A stretch of DNA of 64,000 bases from Micropterix aruncella (GCA_944548615.1 OX155961.1:19366746-19430745), one strand, 5' to 3'; counted from the stretch's first letter, positions 35,360 to 47,370 are shown. Numbers and translations: made by a program. The notes: generated by a model from the sequence alone, not told the origin.

Positions 35360-36220
35360 TAATATACCGAACATAGATCACAGCAGCAGATCGCCAACGC
35401 CAACTCACTTCTGCTTCTATATACATATATACCGTTCTGGCAATTAGGCAAATAAGAGAAAGATTGAAATTGGACGTCGTCGGGTCGGGCCAATTAAAAA
35501 TCTTCACCTTTTCTCTTAAATTAACGTTATTAAGGATGGAGAGCCCGCGCTCGCGCGGAGCGGATGTAATCTTTTTAATGGAGGACCAGCGAAGAAAAGA
35601 AAATTCCTTATTTATTCATGACCCTTTTCCTGCATTTCTCGTTTTCGGCGACTCAGATATAATCCAATGCTTTTCAGTTTACTCACCCTCCGTTTCACGC
35701 TGAAACTTTGGTATTTGTGCGTTTTTGTGTTGTTGAACCAAAGCGTCAAAAGTTTGTAAAACAATGTCTTGACTTTTACCTCATATAGATCTGTTAAATT
35801 AAAGTATGTCGACTGTGAGTAAATGGTAATACCAACCTAATGAGCTCAAAGCTATATTCAATAATCACCAAAAGGCGAAACAGTAGCAATTTAATAATTT
35901 CAATTTAAATATATTTTTATGTTTCTACTGTAAAAAAATATCTAATAAAAGTAATAGATTTAACAAAAGAAATAGTATAAATAATAATATTTTTACAACT
36001 GAGAAGTAGATTAGATAGATATGTGTGGATGTTATCGCCCCACTAGATTTTATTTCTGTTCTTGGGTGATACTATTTAAAACATCTTCTTCCTATTTTCC
36101 ACTTTTATTTTTTTTTTCCTTTGATGCACTCAGATTGCTCATTCATTCTTAAAAACTAAATGACATTTATTCAAATGAATTAGTGACTAACCGACTAATA
36201 TTAAATACACTCAGAAGCAA
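35360..36220. other. Unassigned AT-rich DNA
   Basis: A 79-codon plus-strand ORF (35464-35703) shows no motif. Confidence 0.45.
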
Positions 36221-36224
36221 TGAA

Positions 36225-36322
36225 TCCGGGTCACCAACATATGAATATCTCGAAGGTCACAAACGTATGAATATCTCCGAAATATATCCGGGTCACAAAC
36301 GTATGAATATCTCGAAAACTAA
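36225..36322 (+). repeat. Short tandem repeat, three units
   Basis: Units of the form GGTCAC(A/C)AA(C)RTATGAATATCTC recur at about 36228, 36255 and 36292 with spacing of 27-37 bp. Confidence 0.7.
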
Positions 36323-36454
36323 GACTGGTAGATTATTCAATATTTACCATATTATTAATGAATATTGAATACAAGGAGTTCTAGTTTTTTTTGTGAGAGA
36401 ACAGAAACAAAAGAAAAAACGAATACAATTAATTGGTAGTTCGATTTTCATAAA

Positions 36455-36612
36455 ATCATTTATTTGTAAGATAAAAAACGAATTTACTTCGTGAAGTTTG
36501 TAAAACCCGACGTTTCGGACGACGTTGCAGCCGCCGTTGTCTAGGGTAGACAGGGCTGCAACGTCGCAGAAACGTCTGGTGTTACACACTTCATGTGGTG
36601 AATTCGTTTTTA
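36455..36612. mobile_element. Short Penelope-family hairpin, copy 3
   Basis: Left arm ACGAATTTAC...TAAAACCCGACGTTTCGG and right arm CAGAAACGTCTGGTGTTACA...GTGAATTCGT. The central GCAGCCGCCGTTGTCTAGGG matches the 50-kb Penelope arm. It abuts a fragment (about 36613-36645, GATACGACCAAATCTGG) of the piggyBac-like MITE end. Confidence 0.7.
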
Positions 36613-36699
36613 TGATACGACCAAATCTGGTTGTGAAACATACGTCTTCCGTTAACTGAGCACCTAGGTCTCCAGTAACATTTCAAATCGTTGAGATTA

Positions 36700-37019
36700 T
36701 GCGCCCTAACTTAAGAGCGTTGTCCCAAATCTAGGCACTCGGGTTTTAGGTATTTACCGCTCGACGCGTGAGGTCATTGCCTTCTCTATCTCAAGCCATG
36801 CTACTGAGAGATCTGGCAACGACGCGGTGAACCGGTTGATGTGCGGCCTGCCACCGTAAGCACCTTATCGCAGTATTGTGACAGTTCGAAACTGTGTTGA
36901 AACTGTTCGCGACTGTGTCGACGCTTGGGGTTTTGTGACAGTTTTTGTGGTTTTTATGTATAGTTTTGAATATGTTTAATGTATAATACTCATCTTCCTA
37001 TCTGCAACAACTATTTAAG
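36700..37019 (+). other. CpG-richer block, possible first exon of the THAP gene
   Basis: GC content and CpG density rise at about 36690-36950, then a donor-like AAG|GTAAATA lies at 37019/37020. No ORF. If the THAP gene below is real, this is a reasonable place for promoter and exon 1. Inference only. Confidence 0.3.
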
Positions 37020-37297
37020 GTAAATATACATCTTTTTATCGACAAATTTGCGTTAATATGTTGTTTTACATAGAAACATAACCTCAAATTGTCGTGTTCT
37101 CCGCAAAACATTCGTTATTATCGCTAATTTTACAGATTTCATTAACAGTTTTAGTTCATATCTATTAAATATTAATGGCGTAATCATTTTTTAAAAGTAT
37201 CCTTTACCTAATTAGTGCTATTATTAGCACAATCATATATGTCGACATCATGTTATATTTTAGAGTGTTGTTTATTTTGAATGCAAATAAATTACAG

Positions 37298-37381
37298 ATT
37301 CCCAGATGCGTTTGTCTGAGTGAAATTAAGAGAGAGAGAGTCCGCCTCATTTTCTGATACTATCTACGATAACGGCTTCAG
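37298..37381 (+). other. Possible non-coding exon upstream of the THAP gene
   Basis: Acceptor ATTACAG|ATTCCCAG and donor TTCAG|GTAAATAT bound 84 bp. The only ATG opens a five-codon frame. Fits a 5' UTR exon. Confidence 0.35.
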
Positions 37382-37824
37382 GTAAATATTTCATTGATCT
37401 TCTACAACAAGCTTTTATTTGTAATGCATGCAACAAATTTTTTTAACCTGCCTGGCCACAGCCAACCAGGCCTCGTTTAAAAATATCACAGCAATATGGA
37501 TATGCAGCAGAAACTGTAATTAATTCAGACATTCACTTGCATCATACCCGCGGTAGCCCGCTTTTATGCGTACCCTAAATACGACTGGCAAAAGTACAGA
37601 AAAGCTACTTGTATCTTAGCATTAAATTTTATAATCTACTCCCTACAAAATTTAAACAGCTGGAGGACATAAAATTAAAAAAAAAACATTAAGGAGATGC
37701 TGATAGGCCACCCTTTCTATAATCTGGCCGAATTTGAGGATCATGATTTTTCAAATATTGTGCCCATTTAAATTACTTAAAATAGTAGAGCCTTATTGTC
37801 TGATTATTTTATATGGTCTTATAT

Positions 37825-38480
37825 ATTAGGAGCTAATGGGCCCATGATGAGTTGGCCACGATGACCCATGTGTTCAGGGTCGGTCACACTCACGGGTCAA
37901 CACTTATCCGACGGCCTCCACGCACGGGTTTCGAACCTGGGTAGGACACTGGGTCAACCAGTCTCCCCTGGGAATCAAACCTCTGGCGCTCCTGGACGGT
38001 CTGCGCACCGTGCGGCGCAAGCCAATCGATTGTGCTCTCCGACTAACAGTCGGGGGAGGGAGTCTGGGAACTGTATTGTTTCCTATAGAGCGGGGGTGGT
38101 TGCGTACCTTACGGCGACTCGATCCCGGTTCAGAGCCGGGCAAAGGACGCCTTGGTCCGCGATAGATTCGGTGTACTCTGTTTCACCGCTTCGTAAGGGA
38201 GAGGACCGCGCAAGCGACCTCGAACTCGGAACCAATCGAGAGACTGGAGAAATCTGGTCACAATTGGAAGTGAGGGTGTGAGTATCTCGAGCCCGCCGGG
38301 TTTATTCCTGGCTAACTCGCGGTAAGGCGTTGGACTCTCACGGGTTGTGGCGTAGCTAGACGTCGGATTGTTATTGTCCAAAGTCTTCTACGCTCACTGC
38401 ACGGTCGATAGAACGATGAATCGTTTAAACGTCCTGCGGTGACGGGCTCGCCCGTTGTAGTCGACACCTCAAGATGGTCT
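37825..38480 (+). repeat. Repeat family X, copy 2 (fullest copy)
   Basis: Runs from CTAATGGGCCCATGATGAG through CACGGGTCAACAC, AGCCAATCGATTGTGC, TTCCTATAGAGCGGGGGTGG, CCGCGATAGATTC, AGGACCGCGCAAG, GTTGGACTCTCACGGG to GGTGACGGGCTCGCCCGTTG and GTCGACACCTC. CpG-rich against AT-rich surroundings. It matches the 18-kb and 44.6-kb copies in pieces. A 137-codon ORF here is not conserved in the other copies. Confidence 0.75.
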
Positions 38481-38699
38481 TATATATGTACTTTTAGTTT
38501 AAAATTCATAACGTAGATTTGATTTTATTATTTAACATTTTACTGACAATTTGAATATTACGATGAATAATTTTACTACGTATCTTTTCAAATTACTAAC
38601 TACTTCAAATATTAGGCTTTTATTTTGATTATTTATATTTATAGTTTGACAATCTAGTAGTTAATTCTTGACTACCTATGTATGTTCACTAAAGAGTAG

Positions 38700-38795
38700 T
38701 AACGAGACTTACTACCTTGCACAATTATTTTGACACGTCCAAGAGCGGTCTTTCGCCGTCAATTGGACACGACGAAAATGTAATGTAATGTAATA
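38700..38795 (+). mobile_element. LINE 3' end with an (AATGT)n tail
   Basis: The sequence GACACGTCCAAGAGCGG...TTGGACACGACGAAAATG followed by three AATGT units resembles the end of a LINE 3' UTR. No coding part. Confidence 0.4.
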
Positions 38796-38964
38796 TCGAC
38801 GTTCTATCAGTCAAGAACCATAAGACTGATTGTTCAGATCAAAAGACATTATCAGACCCATTAAATGTATAATAGTTTTTGAGCACTCTAAACACACCTA
38901 TTGCCTTGTTTTGCCTACCTCATTATGTACCTCATCATTAATTTTAACTTCAAATATATTACAG

Positions 38965-39026
38965 ATTCCAGGGGGAGTCCTTAGTGCAATCCAGAGACAG
39001 AGCGCCGTTGGATCTGGATAAAATAT
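38965..39026 (+). other. Duplicate of the exon-like block at 39098
   Basis: Acceptor ATTACAG|ATTCCAG, then a segment sharing GCCGTTGGATCTGGATAAAA with 39098-39177. The donor end is missing, so this copy probably no longer splices. Similarity extends upstream into the pyrimidine-rich region, giving a tandem duplication with a period near 133 bp. Confidence 0.5.
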
Positions 39027-39097
39027 AATCAACCGATTGGTTTGCCTCGTATACTTCATTATATATTTGCTTTTATTAATTTTGATTTAAATTTCAG

Positions 39098-39177
39098 ATT
39101 CCGAGAGTCATTGGTGCATTCCAGGGACAGTGTGCCGTTGGATCTGGATAAAATACGATTTACATTAACCGCTCAAG
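39098..39177 (+). other. Possible exon immediately upstream of the THAP coding exon
   Basis: Acceptor ATTTCAG|ATTCCGAG and donor CTCAAG|GTAATT enclose 80 bp. One frame is open (RESLVHSRDSVPLDLDKIRF), and the 38965 copy keeps similar text, but joining to the acceptor before 39605 puts it out of frame with the THAP protein. So it is either UTR or part of another isoform. Confidence 0.4.
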
Positions 39178-39604
39178 GTAATTATTTGGTTATTCGTTTT
39201 TTATCTTTAATAATATTAAGTTCATGAAGGTAGAGCCCCACCGACATTGTTTTACGTTTATTTTGTTATCGTCGATGTGTGCCAATTGATAACCACACTA
39301 CAAACTTGCTTGAAGATGCTTGCAGTGATTTGCAGATTAGCGCCTTTCTGCAAATCATTGTGCGTGGAGCGTTGAGTCTGCACGTGTATGCCTTGCTAAA
39401 GCGTTGAGTCTGTGTCTGTATGCAGCTTTTCCCGAGACGATAGGCAACGATGATGATCAAGCGAGCGATACTCAATGACGATGATCATCATCGATGCTAT
39501 TATCGACTGACTGGAAACAATTTTATTATGTAGTCAAACATATCAAACGAATTCGAACCAGCTAGGGTGTAATATCACCGCTAATACTAGCTTATATTTT
39601 TTAG

Positions 39605-40279
39605 ATGCCGAGGCGATGCTGTGTTCCTGGATGCAAATCAAATTATGACTCTACGTTGAAAACTGGAGAACTTCCCGTTTCAACATTTTCTTTCCCGAAG
39701 GAAGATAATCTTCGTAAGCGATGGACCAGAGCTATTCCACGCTCTAATTGGACGCCGAGCTCTGGTTCGTTTGTATGCAGTAACCATTTTAATTCCGAAG
39801 AAGTTGTTCGTTCTCAAGAAATACACCACAGCGATGGAAGCGTGGAGGAAGTGCCACTTCGATGTCCCCTACTAATTGCAGGTTCAGTGCCTCATATATT
39901 CCCCAACTTACCGACGTATTTGAGCACTGAGATCAGTACATTACGTACTAATCCAGAAGAGAGACAGGAAAAATGTGCGAAAAGATTTGATCAACAGACA
40001 GAAACTTTTTTGAATAGTGATTTAATTCAAGACTATGATGAACTTAAAGACGGACTCCTAAAAACTAAGTTGGATGTGTGCCATGAGTGGAAGTGGAAAA
40101 TTTTACAGAACTGTATATACTTTTATACAGTTAATATAGACTTTATTGATTCTGTGCAGGATTATCAAATGAATTCGGTGAAAGTATTGAATACTTTGTT
40201 AATCACTAGTGATCTTAAGGTTAAGGTATTTTTATCACAAGAGGAACTGTCTAAATGTGTAAAAAACTATGTGTAAATT
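39605..40279 (+). CDS. THAP-domain zinc-finger protein, 223 aa
   Basis: The ATG at 39605 directly follows a TTTTTTAG splice acceptor, and the protein starts MPRRCCVPGCKSN as THAP proteins do, so this start is preferred. Residues 1-90 form a THAP zinc finger: the CCVPGC cysteines, conserved FSFPKE, RKRW, NW, and the closing VCSNHF (C-x2-H), then the VPHIFPN motif corresponding to the AVPTIF box. THAP domains bind DNA sequence-specifically and act in the nucleus. The rest (about 130-223) has no known motif; it is acidic-to-hydrophobic and resembles the linker after the THAP of P-type transposases. No catalytic core is present, so it is either a domesticated or truncated P-transposase-like protein or a host regulator. 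An AATAAA lies near 40565. It is the only long intact ORF here without obvious damage. Confidence 0.75.
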
Positions 40280-40594
40280 TTCTTATTTACTGCAAATAAC
40301 GCCAGCCGGCATAGTGAAGACAATGCAGCCGGCGATGAAACGGTTCGCGCGTAGGTTCACGGCTTATGGAAAATGCGGCGTTGCCAAATCTATGTTCACG
40401 GCTTGAGATACAGGAGGCTATGGTGAGGTGAGTGCGCCTGTGTGGGTTTTTCCTCACGTACGGGACACAGTTGCGACGTTACGGCGACTAAACGATCTTG
40501 ATCTGTAGCTATGGCGTACCTATATTTTTAGTTAATAAGTAAATAACTAAAGTTTACGAAGAAAATAAAAAGACTGTCCAAAATAGATTAATTA

Positions 40595-40806
40595 TGTATT
40601 TTAATTAAATTTATACAAATATGGATGATGCAATATTATTATATTCACATAAAACTACCTATATAGGTAATTATAAAAAGAAACTCTTTTTACTTGTTTA
40701 TTTGTATAAGTGCCGACTTAATTGAAGTGTTATAAAACTATTTTAATTAAATTTATACAAACATGGTTGATGCAATATTATTATAATTACATAAAACTAC
40801 CTATAT
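40595..40806 (+). repeat. Direct repeat pair, 68 bp
   Basis: The block at 40597-40663 (TTTTAATTAAATTTATACAA ... AAAACTACCTATATA) recurs at 40741-40806 with about 90% identity; the period is 143 bp. The second copy abuts a Tc1-type TIR. Confidence 0.75.
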
Positions 40807-41710
40807 ACAGATGTGGCCAAATTATTATCACCTCTAGAAATTTTTAGTAAAATTGCATGAAAACCTAGATTTATGACTGCAAAAAAAAATGTTGTTTTTA
40901 AAATACATTTATTAATATTTAGTGAACATTCCCTTTACATTTTTTAAGGATTTTATCTTACGCAGCATTACAATGATGGTATTTTTAGCCTGGGTAACCA
41001 AATCGGCATCATTTTCCCAAACTTCCTTCATGGCTGCAATCAATTCTGATTCGGCCCGCGGGCATTTTTCTGCCACTTTCTGTTTAAGTTAACCCAGATA
41101 TTTTCGATAGGGTTCATATCTGAGCTATTCGCTAGCCAGTCAAGGATCTGGATGTTGTTAGACCTTAGAAACTCCGTAACTCTCTTCGCTGTGTTACAAG
41201 AGGCTTTATCGTGCATGAAAATTCCTTACGTTAAATTTTTCGTTCATGGTTAGGATCACCTGTGTCTGAAGGACTGTTAAATACTGATCCGCGTTCATTA
41301 CCCGGTCAATGACATAGATTGGGAAGAGTCCTTTGGCCGATATTGCTGACCAAATCATGACCCTTACTGGCTGTTTGAGCTGCTGTTGGACACATGAAAG
41401 TAAATACTCCTCTCCTTTCGATCGGCGAACATTCCTGGACATTGGTAGTGTCAAACGTACCATGGTCTTGTCACTGAATACAACCTGTTCAAAAAATAGA
41501 GACAATTTAAATCAAATAAAAAATTATTGAAAAATGTGTTTTCAGAATAATATCAAAAAGAGTGTTTATTACAATTTTACCTTTTCCCAATCATATGTAG
41601 TCCATGTTAAATGTTCATTCGCCCGTGTTTTTCTTTGTTGGATCATCCTAGTATTCACTAATAACCATTTTGTAATTTCTCTGTGTATCCTAATTACATA
41701 AGTAATTATT
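40806..41710 (-). pseudogene. Tc1-like transposon and transposase (DD34E type), 5'-truncated
   Basis: A TIR-like end CAGATGTGGCCAAATTATTA (40806) follows TA. The minus-strand transposase shows RANEHLTWTTYDWEK, then an intron-like gap (about 41480-41583: donor AAG|GTAAAA, acceptor GAACAG|GTTG), then VVFSDKTMVRLTLP with the first catalytic D, VRRSKGEEY and PVRVMIWSAIS. After a frameshift near 41217 it continues with the second D region, then SDMNPIENIW-like text with the catalytic E and KQKVAEKCPRAESELIAAMK. The N-terminal DNA-binding domain and the other TIR are not seen. The enzyme would excise and insert at TA. Stops and frameshifts make it inactive. Confidence 0.82.
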
Positions 41711-43960
41711 GACTTACTGGCAATCATTAATTAATAGTTACTCTAAATAGTTACGTAAAAATGATAACCCCAACTTCTGAGACATTACAAGATCTATTGA
41801 AATTGGTTTAGCTAATGCAGGTCTTTAAACAAGCAATTGCAATACATAGATTTTAACGAATCACATATTTAAAAAAATGTAATTCAGGGAACATTAGTAT
41901 AATGATAAATAAGGGTAATTTACTAACTAGGTGTCTACATTAAAAATCTACTATCGTTAGGTTTTAAGTAGTTATTTGTCTTATTACGTAGTTTTACTTA
42001 CTATTCCGCGCAAAATTTGGCTTTCAATAACCTAAGATAATAAAAAAAATATGCCGATCCCGAAGGCATGTCCATATTATTGATAATGTTTGAGATCATT
42101 TATTGTCTCGAATCTCACAACACCTCGATTGTCAAAATACGACTAGATGTTTTGAAGATATGAGGGAACAGATGAACATACATACTTAAATACATACATA
42201 CATACAAACATGCTTACATAGCCTGCTAAAATCATAACTCTCCTTTTGACTTTGTTGTAGTCGGGTAAAAATAAACTGTTGCGGTTGATGGGTGACCGCT
42301 AATAGATTTGTCATTTACCTGACTACGAGTATTATGTTGGTACAAAAACAATAACTTACACAAATGTATTGACACCCTGTTTAAAATTAAATAGATATTA
42401 CGCAGCTTCTCTTGCCTTCTGCAAATTATTAATCATGTTACATTTTCGTGACATCACAGATTTTTTTGATCCATAATAATATTTTTATTCATTTCTACCC
42501 ATGTTCTGTAAGTAGAATCAAAACACGTTTGTAGAGAAAATAAATATAAGTTAAGTACAGCTGTTATAAGCTTAGTCCACTATTAATCAAAATATTGCTT
42601 AAATGATTCATAAATAAAATACAGATTCATAAATAAAATACAAAATACTTAGGGATCACAATTATTTAGTCGCACTATAATTTACGTAAATATTACGCGC
42701 GGCACTTGCGCGGTGGTGGGAGATCAACCGACATAGACCCTGCGTCGACGAGCGCCAGAGCGAGAATGATTTTAGACCGTTCAAGGCACACGATTTTATA
42801 CTTACTTTGAAAAATTATTACAATAAAAGATGAAGACGGATATTTTTTATTTTTTACACATTTATAGTACAATCATTCTTCTTACGTATAAAATTATTTA
42901 TGTTGTCAAATGACTTCTAGATTATGAGATATAACGTATTTTCTTGTAGTCAATTTCTAGATTATTGACTTTCTTAGACGTGATAAAAATACAAGTTTAT
43001 GATTTTAAAGTCGAACTTTTCTTAATACGTTTTAAATTTCACGATATGTTCCTTCATATTAATATTTCCTACCTTCTTACCTAGTAATAATAATTGGTGT
43101 AATATTACTTCAAAATTGAGTCTTTGCGCGTCATCTAGAAATCGCGCTTTCGAAATCCACTGTTTACTAAGTCAATTATCCAATTTTATAATAATTATCC
43201 AATAGAGATAAAATAAATATATATGGTGTTTACGATGACTGAAGTCAAAAGAAGCTAAACCGATTAATTATATGACCAAAATCACTTCAAAAACTACCAA
43301 GTTCTTGATTTACGCATGAAAAATGCTAACACGCTCTTAATTCGTATGGTTAATACGACGTTTGGTATTTTGAGATAATTTTATTGCTTTATATTTTAGC
43401 TTAGATTTCGTCGACTTCGACGACTTCGACTTCGACGTTAGATTTCGTTTGAGCTTAGATTTCGTCGACTGTATCAAATAACCGCTATAGTCCTTGATCA
43501 TTTATTTTATTTAGCTTTGTGATGGAATTACTTTAGAGCAACTAATGAGTTTATTAATTTTATTTGGGTAAAAATAAATTGTCAATAAAACACATTGTAT
43601 TCAAATAAGCTAGCATATTACGTTTTCGAGATATCAAGGAAATGGTTGGGACACAGCTTTATTGCTCTTAGGTATATATAAATAAGTACATAATTAAATC
43701 TACAAATGAATTAAATATATTAAATATAAATAGAGTTTGGTCAACCGTCAAACGATAAAGTGGATGAATATGAGGACGTATATTACAGCCAGATAGATCC
43801 AGATTCGAGAGCATGACAACAATGCCTCAAACTCAAACCCTCAAACTCAAAATGCCAAGAACTCAAACTCACTTGTAGAAAAGTAATATTATTCTACGCA
43901 ATACTCACGTTAATTTGCGCCCATTCTGAGACTATCCGCGCCTGAATTAATCAAATTGAA
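41711..43960. other. Unassigned AT-rich DNA
   Basis: Contains a short inverted pair GTAGTCGGGTAAA / TTTACCTGACTAC (42258-42328), TACA-type simple sequence near 42178-42215, and a TCGACTTCGACG-rich patch near 43400-43475. No supported gene. Confidence 0.45.
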
Positions 43961-44450
43961 AGTACTCGATGTTCGGCGAATCGCCCAAATCTCTCCACCG
44001 AATACTGAATAACCTCTCGATTTCGTATGTTATCTTGATAGGTCTAATTCACGGCGCGATCGATGGCCGCGCGGGCGTGGGAGGCCCGAGTGCCGCCGCA
44101 GTGTCCCAATCCGGGCAGATAACGTCCCAATTTAATATAAAGGCCCTTCGATTTCTGGTCGGGGGCCGTAAATTGGGCGGCTTAAGTTCCGCGGCCCAAC
44201 TTGGCCCAAGATTGCGGCCGTCTCGGAGTCATCCCTGATCGCTTTATGGCGGCACCGGTTTATCATAAACGGGATGTTTGTAGGCGAACGGAACGGGAGG
44301 AGGAAGGGGGGGGGGGGGTTGGGGAATACCCGACGAGCCGGGCTTCGCGGCTAATCTACGGTCATCCTCCGGAGATTAGAATTAAACGCAGATTAAACGG
44401 CGATATATACTGCCGAGCCCAAATTTACGGTGCGTAAGATTTGCGAATTA
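43960..44450. other. CpG-rich island-like block
   Basis: Much richer in CG than its surroundings (GGCCGCGCGGGCG near 44063, GCGGCCCAACTTGGCCC near 44192), with a G-run at 44307-44320. Open frames of 78-89 codons exist but have no motif. It might be a conserved regulatory segment or an exon; it is not a recognised repeat. Confidence 0.35.
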
Positions 44451-44599
44451 ATAATAAACTGAGTAGTTCAAACTTCGTATATACCATCATATATACATGT
44501 ATAAACATGTATACGAGTCTGATGTCCCAACTGACGCATCTCTCATCTCATCTCATCTCATCTCGGTAGCTATGTAATAGTACTCGTTCAATTTTGCCA

Positions 44600-45255
44600 C
44601 TATGGCACAATATCTCGCCTTCGGGGTCGGCCCAACTCACGGTTCTACCACGGGAAGGAATCTGTGTCCCAGGCTAATCATGCTGGTGGATCAGATTCTT
44701 CTGGGGGATTGCACCTCAGGTGCTACTGGGCGGTGTACGCACCGTGCGGCATCAGTCGACTACCAGACGACTGTCAGCCAATCGACTGTTGTACTCCGGC
44801 TAATATCTAGAGCAGTCAGGAAACCATATACAGTTTCCTAAGCAGCGGAGATGGATGTTGACCTGTTGTCTTCCGCTCTTGAAATGACCATTTGGCTATC
44901 TGATGCTGAGTTTAGAGCCGGGAAAAAAATGTCATGGTCAGCGATAGATTTAAACTGAATCACCGTCGAACATACAACAGGTCCGTTGAGAGGACCGCGC
45001 AAGTGACCTCGAACCTGTGACTAGTCGGGACGACTGAGAAATCCGGTCTAGCGAGGGCACGAGGCTGCCCGCTGAGTAAATCACCCGTCGTCTCGGGGTA
45101 AGGAATTGGACTCTCGCGGTTCAGTTGGCGTAGCTAGACAGTGGACTGTATCATCCTAAGGTCTCTACGGTCATCCTATGGCTAAAAAAATAAACACATA
45201 TTGTTATACCAGCCTGGGGTGACGGGTTCTACCGTTGTAGGAGACACCTTTTACA
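44600..45255 (+). repeat. Repeat family X, copy 3
   Basis: Shares CGCACCGTGCGGCAT, AGCCAATCGACTGTTG, GTTTCCTAAGCAGCGGAGAT, AGGACCGCGCAAGTGACCTC, GGACTCTCGCGG and GGTGACGGGTT with the 37.8-kb copy in the same order. It is more diverged than that copy. Confidence 0.7.
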
Positions 45256-45499
45256 CGTCACAATGACTTTCTTCTTAAATCAATGAGAAATTTACTAAAT
45301 ATGCCCAAAATAATAAAGTAGATAGACGACGAGGACTGCAACTGGACCGAACTACTTCGGGATGAAAATATGTCCTGGAATTTACATAGCATGTGAGGTC
45401 TAAACTGACGTAAACCTGTTTTTTTACATTTTGGGAGGGAGTTATCAGTGCAATCGTGCGAAATAATAATTTGTTATATTAGTTTATATTTATTTTATT

Positions 45500-46290
45500 T
45501 ATTAATTTATTTATTTATTTTATTTATCCCTAGTATTCCATGATTAAATTTCCTATAGTATATTTTACATGATTTAGTCCTACTAAAGGTGCGGCTTCGG
45601 CGGCTTAAATTTACTAAAGGTGCGGCTTCGGCGGGATTTTATCACCTCACTAGGCAGAGCCTGTATTGAGGTGATATTTAGTACTGGGTTCATCTGTCGG
45701 GTGTATAGGTAATTTCTCTAGTCATGGAAAATCCTACAAGTGTATATTGGATAGCTATTATAGTCTATATATATAACTACTACTAACAATAATAAGTACC
45801 TAATATAAATCATATTTTAATAACGTTAGTTACTAACGACTCACAGTGCTCCCTCGTCGAGTGTAATAACCATAATGTTACCAGTCTTTTGTAGTGAGCG
45901 TCAATTTGAATGATCGTAGCTTGGCCTAATTGCGTGTTAAATATGTTATGGAGTTTTTTCGCTAGGTAAATATAGTGTCTTTGTCCAAAGGTCGTTCTCA
46001 TTTTTGGTTGTACATGTCTGTCTTTATGCCTTGTGTCGTGTCTATGGGCGTTACTGGTCGGCTTACCGTTGTCCCGTTGGAGTTCTTTCCTGTAGCATAT
46101 CAAGACCTGCCGTATGTATAGCTGTCTTGCATCCAAAACCATAACATCCCTGTAGATCTGGTCACTAGAGTAGCGGTATCGCTTCCTGGCTCTAACCATA
46201 ATCAAGGCCTTTTGGGCCTTTATCAGAGGATCCAGATTTGTAATTAGTATATAATAATAATTAGAGACATAAGCAATAATAAAACATGAA
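45500..46290 (-). pseudogene. LINE C-terminal fragment (CR1/Jockey-like)
   Basis: The minus-strand ORF 45810-46325 reads TNLDPLIKAQKALIMV, then DQIYRDVMVLDARQLYIRQV, RTTFGQRHYIYLAKKLHNIF and KRLVTLWLLHST. This matches the C-terminal part of LINE ORF2 after the RT (the Q-K-x-(L/A)-I-I and ARQLYI motifs). Upstream RT is absent. A 3' UTR and TTTAT-type tail run to about 45490. Two 23-bp direct repeats of ACTAAAGGTGCGGCTTCGG lie in the UTR (45581-45603 and 45612-45634). Confidence 0.75.
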
Positions 46291-46325
46291 CACAACCCAT
46301 ACAATCCTAATAGACGAATGCCCAA

Positions 46326-46980
46326 CTAGACCGAACAGCCTGTGTCTGGGCATACGAAATACACTGCCTTTGTTTTTTGAATAGTATTGACGTTATCTCG
46401 CAACTACTCACAATTACGTTATCTCACAACTAAACTAATTTTAATAATAATCGTAACATGATAGGATTAAAATACTATAATACATAGTAATAATACGTAA
46501 TAATATGATTATTCAAGTAATAAAAGGGTTAGTTAAATAAAAATAAGTATAAGTACATACATGATATATATTTCAGTAATACAGTAAAAGAAACGCTATA
46601 TTATGCTGGGGATTTCAAAATGGCTCTATACACCGTCTGCAGTTCGAAAGGATGTACTGCGTTGGGAGATCTCAGTGATATATTGTGTGTCTTCGTTGGA
46701 ATGCATATCGTCATTCGCAAGGAAGAAGAAGAACGTTATCGGAAATGTTACAGAGTGAAGCGGTTGTCATTTTCATTTGCAATAAATAGCACAATTTATT
46801 TATTTTTTTTTTTTCAAATGAAAGCTAGTCCATTATTATTATATTATGCCTATGATGGCACTAATACATAAATTTCCATGACAGTGCAAACCCGATCGGG
46901 TTTACCCAGTTAAATTACCCGTGATAATATTCAAATTGTGTGAAAACAGTCGTCGCTCGGTCGATTATACTGCTGATTGC
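46326..46980. other. Unassigned non-coding DNA
   Basis: An 83-codon plus ORF (46620-46871) has no motif. Confidence 0.4.
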
Positions 46981-47370
46981 CACCCTTTGTCTCTCCATCT
47001 GAGATGTAATAATTCATCAAGACCTCATCTTGTCGGAGATTCGCGTCGAATCCTCATGTGGCATCTGATGTACTATATATTGCCCCCGTCATGTCTTTGG
47101 CGGACGCGCGCCCTCGTCTTGACTGACTACTCGAGGATACTTTAGAAACGGTGTTGCCAGATATTATTATTAAATCGAAATGAAAGGAAATTTATAATTT
47201 TAAAGTGAGACAGTAAAATTATATTATTTAGAGTTATTCACAATTCAAACAACTAAAGGAGCGTTCAATCAAAAGCTAACCTGTATATCTTCTTTTCAAA
47301 ATTAATAAACTACGCCGCATTTTATGTAACTTCAGACCAAAATGGACTAATCCCATACTGAGTATGCATT
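46981..47370 (+). repeat. Direct repeat, left copy (partner 48309-48696)
   Basis: Both copies run from CACCCTTTRTCTCTCC through GAGGATACTTTAGAAA, GTGTTGCCAGA, AACTAAAGG(G)AGC to TATGCATT, about 75-80% identical, same strand, 1,328 bp apart. Confidence 0.8.

Noticed and set aside
37868..38281. 137-codon ORF in repeat family X as a gene
   Set aside because: The frame is not kept in the other copies of the repeat.
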